Assembly (NCBI GenBank): GCA_963725425.1
Contig: CAVRYJ010000045.1
Location: 310,001 to 374,000 of the forward strand
Source of the DNA: Clostridium_I sp963725425
GTDB lineage: Bacteria; Bacillota; Clostridia; Clostridiales; Clostridiaceae
Direction of reading: 5' to 3'
Length of the DNA stretch: 64,000 bases
Position numbers and translations under genes: made by a program. Below, piece by piece: positions 44,886-53,689 of the stretch. Below the pieces are notes generated by a model. The model saw only the letters and a list, made by a program, of their open reading frames with translations. It did not search any database and was not told the DNA's origin. The stretch's first letter is position 1. Every line of letters starts with the position of its first letter.

Positions 44886-45110
44886 AGTTAAAAGTTAAAA
44901 GTTAAGAGTTAAGAGTTAAGAGTTAAGAGTTAAGGAAGATTTTTCGCCTTTGCCGAAGAATCAATAGAAGGGAAATGTAAGTAAATTTGTTTACACAAAA
45001 CCACTTACATTCCTAAATTTTGCAAATAATTATGAGCGTTTATATATTTAGTTTAAGTTTTAAGTTATAAGTTATAAGTTATAAGTTTTAAGTTTTTAAC
45101 TTTTAACTTT
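44886..45110 (+). repeat. Largest composite heptad element
   Basis: Seven plus units (44886-44934), stem-loop 1 (GATTTTTCGCC region, 44938-44962) and stem-loop 2 (GGAAATGTAAGTAAATTTG with CAC-TTACATTCC, 44971-45013). The minus-oriented array at 45051-45110 reads on its own strand AAGTTAA, AAGTTAA, AAACTTA, AAACTTA, TAACTTA three times, AAACTTA. It fills the gap between the EFR1 remnant and the MATE gene. Confidence 0.82.
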
Positions 45111-45135
45111 GTTCTATAAGGGGTGTGTGTAATAG

Positions 45136-46491
45136 ATGGATGGTTCACAAGAATTAGCAAATGAAAAAATAGGAAAACTTCTATTGAAATTTTCTATACC
45201 AGCAGTTATCGGTATGCTTGTAAATGCAATGTATTCTGTTGTAGATAGAATATTTGTTGGTAGAGGTGTTGGATCACTAGCACTGTCAGGCGTTGCAATC
45301 ACATTTCCTATAACAAATGTGATTATGGCAATGGGAATGCTTGTTGGAACTGGTGCTGCTGCAGTTATATCAATTAAGCTTGGTAAAAAGGATGAACATG
45401 GTGCAGAAAAAATAATAGGTAATGCTTACACAATGACAGTTATTTTATCTATAGTTTTAAGTATTTTAGGAATTATATTTTTAAATCCTATATTAAATTT
45501 ACTTGGAGCAAGTTCAGAAACTTTTGTATATGCAAAGCAATTCGCTACAATTCTGTTAGCTGGAGCAGTGTTACAAAACATAGGTTTTGGGCTAAATCCA
45601 CTGATGCGTTCTGAGGGTGCACCTAAGATGGCAATGATAACCATGCTTATAGGTGCTATTTTGAATGTTATGATAAATCCACTATTGATATTTGTTTTTA
45701 AGTTTGGTGTTAGGGGATCAGCTTTTGCCACTATTATCTCTCAAACAGTATGTTCAGTGTGGATATTAATTTATTTTACTAAAGGTAAGAGCCTTTTAAA
45801 GCTCAGAAGAAAAAACATGAAACTTAAGAAAGTTATAGTAAGAGAAATCATAGCAATTGGCATGTCTCCTTTTGCTATGCAAATTGCAGCAAGTATAGTT
45901 ACAATAACTTTTAATACAACACTTAAAAGATATGGTGGAGATGTTGCTATAGCAGCATATTCTCTTATAACTAGTATTACTATACTCATATTGATGCCTT
46001 TAATAGGAATAAATCAAGGAGCGCAACCTATAATTGGATACAATTATGGTGCTAAAAATATGAACAGAGTTAAAAAAGCATTGACATATTCTACTATTGT
46101 TGCAACCTTTATTTCAACAATTGGATTTATACTTGTACAATTATTCTCTACTCAAATAATTAGTATTTTCAACACAAGTGACATAAGGCTTATAAGTATG
46201 GGTTCTAATGGTTTGGCTATTTATCTTAAAATGTTTGCTTTTGTTGGAATTCAAGCAAGTTTTTCAAACTATTTTCAATCCATTGGAAAGGCAAAACATT
46301 CAATGTTTTTAAGTTTATCAAGGCAGATTATACTGCTTATCCCACTTGTACTCATACTACCCAATTTTTTTGGTTTAAACGGGGTGTGGATAGCAGGAGC
46401 TGTTTCAGATTTCACATCTGCAGTAATAGCTGCTATTTTTATTATAGTTGAAATGAAAGGGAATTCACAAGCTTCGCAAGCTAAGAGTTAA
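45136..46491 (+). CDS. MATE-family efflux transporter
   Basis: A protein of 451 residues with twelve membrane helices. MATE features include GKLLLKFSIPAVIGMLVNAMYSVVDRIFVGRG, AINQGAQPI-like GINQGAQPIIGYNYGA and RQIILLIPLVLILP. MATE proteins export cationic drugs with Na+ or H+. AAGGGGTG precedes the ATG. The last residues (SQASQAKS) and the stop codon lie inside the start of a heptad element, so the insertion may have replaced the original C-terminus. Confidence 0.93.
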   Translation: MDGSQELANEKIGKLLLKFSIPAVIGMLVNAMYSVVDRIFVGRGVGSLALSGVAITFPITNVIMAMGMLVGTGAAAVISIKLGKKDEHGAEKIIGNAYTMTVILSIVLSILGIIFLNPILNLLGASSETFVYAKQFATILLAGAVLQNIGFGLNPLMRSEGAPKMAMITMLIGAILNVMINPLLIFVFKFGVRGSAFATIISQTVCSVWILIYFTKGKSLLKLRRKNMKLKKVIVREIIAIGMSPFAMQIAASIVTITFNTTLKRYGGDVAIAAYSLITSITILILMPLIGINQGAQPIIGYNYGAKNMNRVKKALTYSTIVATFISTIGFILVQLFSTQIISIFNTSDIRLISMGSNGLAIYLKMFAFVGIQASFSNYFQSIGKAKHSMFLSLSRQIILLIPLVLILPNFFGLNGVWIAGAVSDFTSAVIAAIFIIVEMKGNSQASQAKS

Positions 46492-46530
46492 AAGTTAAAA
46501 GTTAAGGAAATTTTGCCTTGGGGCAAAATG
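46467..46530 (+). repeat. Heptad element overlapping the MATE stop codon
   Basis: CAAGCTTCGCAAGCT, then GAGTTAA, AAGTTAA, AAGTTAA and the stem-loop AAATTTTGCCTTGGGGCAAAAT. The heptad TAA serves as the MATE stop. The CAAGCT-CGCAAGCT box also precedes the element at 30604. Confidence 0.75.
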
Positions 46531-46645
46531 AAAAATATTCATCAGAGGCTATTTACAAAGACAATGCCTCTATAAAATAATGATATATTTCACCATTGAA
46601 ATAATTTAAGAAGCCATGATTACTAAAGTAATAAATATAAAAAAC

Positions 46646-46679
46646 AGCATTAATATTTGCAAATATTAGTGCTATTTTT
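46646..46679 (+). terminator. Terminator-like hairpin before the sigma gene
   Basis: AGCATTAATATTTG and CAAATATTAGTGCT pair perfectly except one mismatch, with TATTTTTG after. The remaining region 46531-46899 shows no other gene. Confidence 0.7.
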
Positions 46680-46899
46680 GTGTAATTATTTATAATATGT
46701 CACAGTTTAAATGATAGAATCTACTTAAAAGCAAAAAATTATATTATTATGGGAGATTTCTATTTTTATATAGTATTAGTATGTGTAAGTATAAATTGGA
46801 ATTTATAAATTATATAGGTGAAATAAAAAAATGTTAGAGCTGTTTATGTAAGATAATGGGGCATGTTAGCGGAAACGTGTATACATAGGAGGGGAAAAT

Positions 46900-47466
46900 T
46901 TGAAAATTACTGATAATAATTTAATTGCTCAAATAAAAAATAAGAATCCAGTAGCCTTAGAGTATGCAATTGACTTATACGGTAAATTGATATACAAAGT
47001 AATCTATAATGTATTAAATACATTATCAGATAAGAGTTGTCTTCAGGAATGTGCCAGTGATGTATTCACAGCTGTTTGGTACAATATTGAAGTTTTTAAT
47101 GCTGATAAAGCTACCTTTAAAACTTGGATTACTGCAATTGCTAGGTATAAAGCTATTGATTATAAAAAGAAATACATTAAAAATTCTAATGTGTTAGAGC
47201 TAAATGATAGCATTTCTAGGGATGTTGACAACGTAGAAAAATTACTAATTCAAAGAGAAAACAAAGAGGAAGTATTAAGTGTTATTAAAAATCTTGGAAA
47301 ACCTGACTGTGAAATATTTATTAGAAGATATTTTTTAGATGAGCCCATAGAACATATAGCTAATTGTTTAAGTTTAACAAGACAAGCCGTAGATAATAGG
47401 CTTTGGCGAGGAAGAAAAAAATTGAAGGATAGTTTTTGTGCTATTAAAAAGGAGATGACTCTTTAA
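46900..47466 (+). CDS. ECF-type RNA polymerase sigma factor
   Basis: A protein of 188 residues: region 2 with ECASDVFTAVWYNIEVFNADKATFKTWITAIARYKAIDYKKK, region 4 with EIFIRRYFLDEPIEHIANCLSLTRQAVDNRLWRGRKKL. A TTG start at 46900 follows AGGAGGGGA. The stop codon overlaps the ATG of the next gene (TAATG), so sigma factor and the DUF4179 protein are coupled. The regulon is unknown. Confidence 0.93.
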   Translation: MKITDNNLIAQIKNKNPVALEYAIDLYGKLIYKVIYNVLNTLSDKSCLQECASDVFTAVWYNIEVFNADKATFKTWITAIARYKAIDYKKKYIKNSNVLELNDSISRDVDNVEKLLIQRENKEEVLSVIKNLGKPDCEIFIRRYFLDEPIEHIANCLSLTRQAVDNRLWRGRKKLKDSFCAIKKEMTL

Positions 47467-48839
47467 TGGTAATAAAGGATGGTTTCAAAGAAAACCGTAT
47501 AATCGAAGAAAAAATGTTTGAAATGTTAAATGATATCTGCTTAAATGAAGACGAATCTCAGGATATAGATGTTACGGATGAAGAAATGAAAATAATAAAG
47601 GCAAAAGTGTATAAAAATATAGGAATAAAGCCTAAAAAGAAAATCATGAGGAGATTAGCAATGGCAGCTTCCATTGTAATTGTATTATGTGTACCTTTTT
47701 CCAATGCTACAGTATGGGCAAATATTAAAAGTGTGCTTGAATTTATACCTGGCATAGGTGTGGTTGAAAACACAGGAGCTGGGGGCACCCACTTTATGTT
47801 AATTAAAAGCATAACTAAATCATATTCAAATGGAAAAATAATAATAAGAGGTTTTGATATAGATAATCAAAATGCAACCTTATCTATTGGTGGTGATAAA
47901 ATTCATAGTTTTAATAGTGTGGAAATTGAAGACAATGACAGCAATATATATAAAATGAATGAGTATGCATCTGAAGATTATACAGGGGATACAAAGTGGA
48001 ACAAAGTTTATAAATATAGTGGACATATAAAAGCAGGAAAGGACTATACCATAATTTTTAATAACGAAATAAAAATACCAATGTCTTTAGTGGCTGCTAA
48101 CGGTGTAAAAGAATTAAATAAATTAGGAACAACTGTAGCTATTGATGGAATTAACTTAACAGCTGTGGCAGTCATGGAAGGAGATAAACTAAGAGTTGAT
48201 CTTTTAGCACCACAAAATAGCATAGCTAAAAGCTTACAGTATCCTGATTCTTATCTTGCTTTAAATGATGAAAATGCTATACCCCAAAACACTGAAAAGA
48301 ACATGATTAATAGTAGTCCAATATATCTCACTAATAATACTAGCGTAAAATATACAGCTTATATGAGTCCAAACATGGCTCTTGGTGGTCATGAATATTA
48401 CTTCAAAACCGGAAATGTTACTAATAAACAATATACATTGACAATATCGGAAATATTAATGAACTATAATTCAACAAATATACCATTTTCGCTTGATTTG
48501 CCAAAGAATGGCGAAACTTCACCAAAGCAAATTGTAAATATTGCGGGTTACCCTGTAGGAGTTAGTATAAAAAAAGTAAGCGCCACCAAAGTTAGAGTCA
48601 ATGTAGATATAAATTATAATAAAGCTTTAAAAAATAATCTTGTTTCATTTAGTTTGCATGGGCCTAGCATTAAAAATGATTCTGTATCTGAACAAGATTT
48701 AATGCAAACAGATTTAGATTCTTTACCTGCTTATTTTGAATTTAACATAGACAAAAATATAAAACATTTAAATCTTGAGTTTGATCGCCCAGAAATAGAA
48801 GAAAAAGGCCCTTGGAACTTTGACATTAAGTTGAAATGA
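47466..48839 (+). CDS. DUF4179 membrane protein, probable anti-sigma factor
   Basis: A protein of 457 residues. About 58 cytosolic acidic residues (DDEMKII-type) come before one membrane helix (LAMAASIVIVLCVPFSNATVWA). A DUF4179-like extracellular region follows (FIPGIGVVENTG) with a large beta-rich C-terminal part. Proteins of this layout next to ECF sigma factors act as membrane anti-sigma factors. The one-base overlap with the sigma gene supports a fixed ratio. The signal it senses is unknown. Confidence 0.85.
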   Translation: MVIKDGFKENRIIEEKMFEMLNDICLNEDESQDIDVTDEEMKIIKAKVYKNIGIKPKKKIMRRLAMAASIVIVLCVPFSNATVWANIKSVLEFIPGIGVVENTGAGGTHFMLIKSITKSYSNGKIIIRGFDIDNQNATLSIGGDKIHSFNSVEIEDNDSNIYKMNEYASEDYTGDTKWNKVYKYSGHIKAGKDYTIIFNNEIKIPMSLVAANGVKELNKLGTTVAIDGINLTAVAVMEGDKLRVDLLAPQNSIAKSLQYPDSYLALNDENAIPQNTEKNMINSSPIYLTNNTSVKYTAYMSPNMALGGHEYYFKTGNVTNKQYTLTISEILMNYNSTNIPFSLDLPKNGETSPKQIVNIAGYPVGVSIKKVSATKVRVNVDINYNKALKNNLVSFSLHGPSIKNDSVSEQDLMQTDLDSLPAYFEFNIDKNIKHLNLEFDRPEIEEKGPWNFDIKLK

Positions 48840-48856
48840 TCTGGAGGACAAGAAGA

Positions 48857-49014
48857 AGTTAAGAGTTAAGGAAATTTTGCCTTGGGGCAAAATAAACAAT
48901 GGAAATGACTAGGATGGAATAAAATATACCAAAATAGTTATTCTAGTTTATTGATTGTTCTGCGCTATCAGAAAATCTTCATCAACTCTTAATTCTTAAC
49001 CTTTAACTCTAAAT
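48857..49014 (+). repeat. Heptad element with inverted partner
   Basis: Plus part AGTTAAG, AGTTAAG and stem-loop AATTTTGCCTTGGGGCAAAAT (48857-48893). Minus part at 48969-49014 with CAGAAAATCTTC, then heptads ending AACTCT. The pair fills most of the space between the convergent DUF4179 and M18 genes. Confidence 0.78.
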
Positions 49015-49025
49015 TTGCTACCGGT

Positions 49026-50327
49026 TTAAAGTTTGTAAAATTCTTCAAAAGTCTGAGTCACGTAGCTATGATCCATTACACCACAAAGTTCTCTAATTGA
49101 GTGCATTGCTAAAAGCGGTGTTCCTATATCAACGGATCTTATACTTACATGAGTCGAAGATATTGGTCCAATCGTACTTCCACCAGGCTCATCAGATCTA
49201 TTTACAAATTTTTGTACTGGAACAGCACATTGTTTGCAAATTGTCTCATAAACTGATGAACTAATGCTATCTGAGGTGTATTTTTGGTTAGCACTGATTT
49301 TTATTACGGGTCCTTGGTTAATTATTGGTCTATTTGTAGGATCACTTTTTTCACCTTTACTAGGATGCACTGCATGGGCTGAATCCGCCGAAATCATAAA
49401 GGATTTATTTAAGGCTCTAAAATAATCTTCACGATCTCCACCAAAACATATAATAATTCTCTCAAGTACATTTGCTAGAAATTCTGAATCTGCACCTTGT
49501 TTTGTTTGGCTACCCAATTCTTCATTGTCAAAACAAACTAAAACATTTGTACCATGAGTAGTATTTGAACTCAAAAATGCAGAGAATGCTGCGTGAAGCA
49601 TCTCTAAATCATCAAGTCTGCTACTGGAAACAAATTCATTATTAAGACCTATTATATTTCCTTTATTAAATTCATATAGATATAAATCAAAGTCTAAGAT
49701 ATCGTCTGCGTTTACTCCTAATTCTTTGGATATGGTTTTAATCAAAAGATTATCCTTCTCCAAAGAATCATTTACCATACTAATCAATGGCAGCAAATCA
49801 ATTTGTTTATTGAGTTCTATACCCTTGTTGACAGCTCTGTTCATATGTATAGCTAGATTGGGAATAATCAAAATGGGTCTCTTAATATTAATTAGCTTAG
49901 TTTCTGGAAATAGTACATGTCCGCTTTTTATGGCAATTCTTCCAGCTAAAGAAAGTGGTCTATCAAGCCAGGTATTTAGGATAGGACCTCCATATACTTC
50001 AGTATTTAACTTAATATAGTTACTTTCAGAAGTTATTTCTGGTGAAGGTTTAATTCTAAAACCAGGAGAGTCTGTGTGTGCACCTATTAATTTAAATCCT
50101 TTTTTAGCTATTATCCCACTGCCCACTGTGAAAGCTATTAGTGCTGAATCGTTCCTACTAACATAATAGTGCCCACCCTTTTGAATTTCCCATCTTTCAG
50201 CTTCATTTAGTTCTAAAAATCCATTTTGATTTAATTCATTTTTCATATTTTTCACAGCATGAAAAGCTGAAGGACTTTCGTATATAAAATCTATAAGTTT
50301 TTCTGCCAATAATTGCTCTTTATTCAT
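49026..50327 (-). CDS. M18-family aminopeptidase
   Basis: A zinc aminopeptidase of 433 residues: LIGAHTDSPGFRIKP (metal-binding His), EVYGGPILNTWLDRPLSLAGR, CFDNEELGS (catalytic Glu), MISADSAHAVHPS and a C-terminal THVSIRSVDIGTPLLAMHSIRE. It removes N-terminal, often acidic, residues from peptides in the cytosol. ATG 50327 follows GGAGGGG; an upstream in-frame start lacks one. It stands alone, with heptad repeats on its 3' side. Confidence 0.93.
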   Translation of the reverse strand: MNKEQLLAEKLIDFIYESPSAFHAVKNMKNELNQNGFLELNEAERWEIQKGGHYYVSRNDSALIAFTVGSGIIAKKGFKLIGAHTDSPGFRIKPSPEITSESNYIKLNTEVYGGPILNTWLDRPLSLAGRIAIKSGHVLFPETKLINIKRPILIIPNLAIHMNRAVNKGIELNKQIDLLPLISMVNDSLEKDNLLIKTISKELGVNADDILDFDLYLYEFNKGNIIGLNNEFVSSSRLDDLEMLHAAFSAFLSSNTTHGTNVLVCFDNEELGSQTKQGADSEFLANVLERIIICFGGDREDYFRALNKSFMISADSAHAVHPSKGEKSDPTNRPIINQGPVIKISANQKYTSDSISSSVYETICKQCAVPVQKFVNRSDEPGGSTIGPISSTHVSIRSVDIGTPLLAMHSIRELCGVMDHSYVTQTFEEFYKL

Positions 50328-50545
50328 TTTACCCCTCCTATATATATGTATATATGTAGTAAATTCATATATAATCAATTAATGATTATAAAAATAGTAC
50401 TAAATACAGCAATCTTATTATACTATTTTAAGAATATATTGTATAATATAATTTAATAATTAATTTAGGCATATTCGAAAAATAAATAGACAGTCCCCTA
50501 GTTTATTTTGCGTCATATGCCTTACGTTATTGAGGAGTGATTATA

Positions 50546-51726
50546 ATGACTGCAAAATTTATAATATCACGTTTTGTTAAAAATTATGAAGATATAAATA
50601 ACAGAAAAGTTAGAGAAGAGTATGGAACTGTTAGTGGTATTATTGGAATAATCGTAAATATGGCTTTGTTTATTATAGAAATTATACTTGGAGCAATGAC
50701 CAACAGTATCGCTATAATAGCTGATGCATTTCATAATCTTGCGGATGTAACATCTTCCATAGTAACCCTTGTTGGATTCAGACTTTCAAATAAGCCAGCA
50801 GACAAAGAACATCCTTTTGGACATGGAAGAATGGAATATATTTCAGCACTGATAGTTTCATTTGTAATTTTAGTAGTTGGACTTCAATTTATTAAAACTT
50901 CTATTGATAGGATACTACATCCTCAGGCAGTTAGCTTTAATATTATAACATTTGTAATTATAATTTTAGCAATACCATTTAAGTTATGGTTAAGCTATTT
51001 CAATAAGTCCTTAGGTAAGATGATCGATTCATCAACACTTAAAGCAACTGGAGCAGATTCATTAAATGATGTAGCGATACTAAGTGGTGTAATAATTTCA
51101 CTGATGGCATCATATGTTTTTAAGATAAATATAGATGGATATGTTGGTATGGTGGTGGCAATATTTATATTTTTGTCAGGACTATCATTTGTAAAAGCAA
51201 CATTAAACCCTCTATTAGGTCAAGCACCAGATCCAAAGCTTGTAATGGAAATAAAAAACTCAGTACTTGGCTATGAACATATTCTTGGAGTGCATGATCT
51301 TATTATTCATAATTATGGACCTGGAAGAACTATGGCTTCTCTTCATGCAGAAGTTCCATATAACATATCCATTATGAAAATTCATGAGGTAATTGATAGG
51401 GCGGAAAAGGAACTTTCAAAAGATTAAATATGTTTATTGTAATACATATGGATCCAGTGTATACAGATTCAAAGGAAGTTACAGATGCAAGGAGAACCGT
51501 TGTTCAGGTATTGAAGAAATTTCCGGTTGTAAGTTCAATGCATGATTTTAGGATAGTTGGAAATGGTGAAAATAAAAATTTAATATTCGATTTAGTAATA
51601 AGCTTTGATAACAAAGTCACGGAAGAAGATGAAGCAAAACTTAAAATATATATTGATAATGCAATTAAGCTTGAACATCCAGGATATGATACGGTTATAA
51701 CTATTGATAGAGACTACACCACATAA
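50546..51726 (+). CDS. Cation diffusion facilitator transporter, one frameshift
   Basis: Six membrane helices with the CDF motifs: NSIAIIADAFHNLADV (metal-binding D/H/D), HPFGHGRMEY and TGADSLNDV. As given, the frame stops after KELSKD. One A added to AAAA at 51418-51421 gives E-L-S-K-R-L-N-M-F-I-V-I-H-M-D-P-V, the normal entry to the C-terminal cytosolic dimer domain (~393 residues in total). CDF proteins export Zn2+, Mn2+ or Fe2+. ATG 50546 follows GAGGAGTGA. Confidence 0.87.
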
Positions 51727-51730
51727 GGAG

Positions 51731-51795
51731 CAGTTAAGAGTTAAAAGTTAAGAGTTAAAAGTTAAGGAGGATTTTTCTGCTGGAGCAGAAAAATC
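51731..51795 (+). repeat. Heptad element
   Basis: GCAG-TTAAGAG units (five heptads, 51731-51766) and stem-loop 1 (GATTTTTCTGC with GCAGAAAAATC, 51769-51795), just after the CDF gene. Confidence 0.8.
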
Positions 51796-51879
51796 AATTT
51801 AAATTTAGCTTTTTATATGGGAATAATCATAAATCTTTGCATACTTTTTCACAGCTATTATTGCAATCTATAAATGTAA

Positions 51880-51949
51880 AAGGGGCTGTCTCAAAATCAT
51901 AACAAATTGCTTTGCAATTTCATATGATTTTGAGACAGTCCCTTTTTTT
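51880..51949 (+). terminator. Strong intrinsic terminator
   Basis: GGGGCTGTCTCAAAATCATA pairs with its complement in TATGATTTTGAGACAGTCCC. An inner AATTGC/GCAATT stem is present and a T run follows at 51943-51949. Confidence 0.9.
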
Positions 51950-52014
51950 ATTGTTTTACTCTGCCCTAAGGCAAAATCTCTTTAACTTGCGGATTGGCCC
52001 CCTCAGATGGGACT

Positions 52015-52908
52015 TTATAATCTAATTACTAGCTCATTCTTAAAATTTGAATTTTTCAAATTATAGAACTCAAATGGAGTTCTGTAATCTATCGATGAAT
52101 GAACTCGTATAGTATTGTAACCATTAACATAATTAAAGACAACAGCCCTTGCTTCTTCTAAAGTGTTGAATATCCTACCTGCAAGGCATTCGTCTTGAAG
52201 GTATCTATGATATGACTCTATATGTGCATCATAATTGGGGCTATGCACAGGGATTCTTTCGTGTATTAAGTTTTCCTTTATACACATTTTTTCGAATTTA
52301 TGTGCGATAAACTGTGACCCATTATCTGTCCGCATTGTAAGTCCTGTCACACTATTTTTAATGTCCCTATTATATAATGCGGCAAGCATCACTTCCTGAG
52401 CTGTCTCAGTATTGGCAGAGAGCGACATTTTACAAGATACAATGTTTCGGTCAAACACATCTATCATTGAGGTCAAATAAGCCACCTGACGTGTGCCTGC
52501 AATATAAATATATTTTGTATCCATCTCCCATAATCCATTGGAATGATTAATTAAATGGTTTTTACAAATACGTTTATATTTGCTAACACGCTCCATTTTA
52601 TCTCTTAACATTCCCATTGAATTCATTAATCTATAAACCTTTTTCTTATTTATCTTTAAACAATATTTTCGCTTAAGTACAGATGATACTTTCTTGTATC
52701 CATAATGTCTACCAAACTCTTCAGATTTTATTTTACTTATATATTTCTGTATTTCTAAGTCATTTATTTTTACATTATTAAGATTATAACTAAATCCTGG
52801 TATAATACCATTTTCCCTTCTACCCGGCTTATCGCCTTCTGCTATAACCTTTTGTCTTCGATAATACGTTGACTTTTTTAGCCCTAGTATTCTAATAATA
52901 GCAATCAC
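52015..52908 (-). CDS. IS3-family transposase OrfB (DDE integrase)
   Basis: The rve integrase core shows the catalytic Asp in LWEMDTKYIYI, TMRTDNGSQFIAH (second Asp) and PVHSPNYDAHIESYHRYLQDE (Glu). A HTH_21 domain precedes it (GRHYGYKKVSSVL). It is produced as an OrfAB fusion by a -1 frameshift in the A9 run (plus-strand T run 52966-52974). The frame is open back to that run, so the 52908 start (GTG) is probably not used alone. Confidence 0.92.
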   Translation of the reverse strand: MIAIIRILGLKKSTYYRRQKVIAEGDKPGRRENGIIPGFSYNLNNVKINDLEIQKYISKIKSEEFGRHYGYKKVSSVLKRKYCLKINKKKVYRLMNSMGMLRDKMERVSKYKRICKNHLINHSNGLWEMDTKYIYIAGTRQVAYLTSMIDVFDRNIVSCKMSLSANTETAQEVMLAALYNRDIKNSVTGLTMRTDNGSQFIAHKFEKMCIKENLIHERIPVHSPNYDAHIESYHRYLQDECLAGRIFNTLEEARAVVFNYVNGYNTIRVHSSIDYRTPFEFYNLKNSNFKNELVIRL

Positions 52909-52952
52909 TGGCGCTCCACAAGAAATACATTGTTCAGCATATTCGTAGTAGT

Positions 52953-53255
52953 CTATATCGTCTTCTTTTTTTTTAGTAGATCTCTTAATATTGCTATTTC
53001 TAAATCTTTTTCCTTATTTTCATCAATTAATTTCTTGTACTCAGTTTTGTAATTTACAATGATGTTCTCTTCTTTTGGTTCCTTCGGCTTCAGTGTCTGT
53101 TGATATCTTCTATAATTACCTTTCCAATTTGCAACTTGACCAGGATTAAGCTCATGCTTTGCTGCAACTAAAGCATTACTCCCGTATTCCAAAGCTTCTT
53201 CAACAATTGCAACTCTCTCTTCTTCTGTGAACTTTCTTGTAAATCTAGTAGTCAT
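52953..53255 (-). CDS. IS3-family OrfA
   Basis: A DNA-binding protein of 100 residues: FTEEERVAIVEEALEYGSN and helix-turn-helix KHELNPGQVANWKGNYRRY, then a Glu/Lys coiled coil (leucine zipper-like). The end KKKKTI lies at the A9 slippery run used for OrfAB fusion. GTAAATTATGACTACT gives the ATG; GGGGG is upstream on the minus strand. Confidence 0.9.
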   Translation of the reverse strand: MTTRFTRKFTEEERVAIVEEALEYGSNALVAAKHELNPGQVANWKGNYRRYQQTLKPKEPKEENIIVNYKTEYKKLIDENKEKDLEIAILRDLLKKKKTI

Positions 53256-53333
53256 AATTTACCCCCTAAACACTACTTTTTTATTCTACCTTCATTCGAG
53301 TGTGTAGTCCAGCTTCTTGAGGGGGTCTATTAG

Positions 53334-53363
53334 CTTGTCACTTGTCACTTGAAACTTGTAACT
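53334..53363 (-). repeat. Right half of the heptad element split by the IS3 element
   Basis: Minus-oriented units (ACTTGTC, ACTTGTC, ACTTGAA, ACTTGTA) continue, across the IS, the left half GCCCTAAGGCAAAATCTCTTTAACTTG at 51964-51990. The joined sequence closely matches the copy at 10824-10857. Confidence 0.78.
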
Positions 53364-53369
53364 TTTTTG

Positions 53370-53558
53370 TTAGTTTTGGTTTTTGCTTCTCTCCAAATCA
53401 TCTCCTCTTTGATTCTCACCATTCATATTAAATTTATTAAATTCAGATTGACCTTGTTCCTTTAGCTTTGCTTTCATTGAGAGTTTTGCTTCTTTGTCAT
53501 GATCTCTAACACTTTGAATGTTAGCTTTTGAACTATTTAAGGAATTAAAATTAGTCAA
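53370..53558 (-). CDS. Small hydrophilic protein of unknown function
   Basis: A minus-strand frame of 62 residues from a TTG at 53558, with AAAGGAG 8 bases upstream. The product is Asn, Lys and Glu-rich (MKAKLKEQGQSEFNKFNMNGEN) without a membrane segment. It looks disordered; I do not recognise the family. Between the IS3 element and the second IS it may be a local survivor of ancestral sequence. Confidence 0.5.
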   Translation of the reverse strand: MTNFNSLNSSKANIQSVRDHDKEAKLSMKAKLKEQGQSEFNKFNMNGENQRGDDLERSKNQN

Positions 53559-53661
53559 TATGGCATCTCCTTTCAAACAAATTATTTACTTTAGTTTAAC
53601 CCAAAATAAGATTACTATTAAAATATCACTTAAGAATATTAAAATGTCAGTATGAAAGTCT

Positions 53662-53689
53662 ACTATATGTAAAATGCTTTATTTTACAT
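53662..53689. repeat. 28-bp direct repeat, left copy
   Basis: The 28 bases contain the palindrome ATGTAAAATGCTTTATTTTACAT split by GCTTT. The identical 28 bases occur at 55335-55362. The two copies flank the second insertion sequence, as expected for a target-site duplication of the length made by IS1202-type elements. Confidence 0.65.

Larger units (their letters stand above)
51991..53333 (-). mobile_element. IS3-family insertion sequence (IS150-like)
   Basis: A 1343-bp element carrying orfA and orfB on the minus strand. The ends share imperfect inverted repeats (CCCCCTCA at 51999 and TGAGGGGG at 53318), with further GGACT matches inward. CTTG occurs at both junctions (51987-51990 and 53334-53337) as a likely target duplication. 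Removing the element and one CTTG restores a normal heptad element. Exact end points are my inference from that reconstruction. Confidence 0.8.

Noticed and set aside
52953..53000. Counting the IS3 orfA/orfB break among the poly-A errors
   Set aside because: The A9 run there is the normal programmed -1 frameshift site of IS3-family elements.
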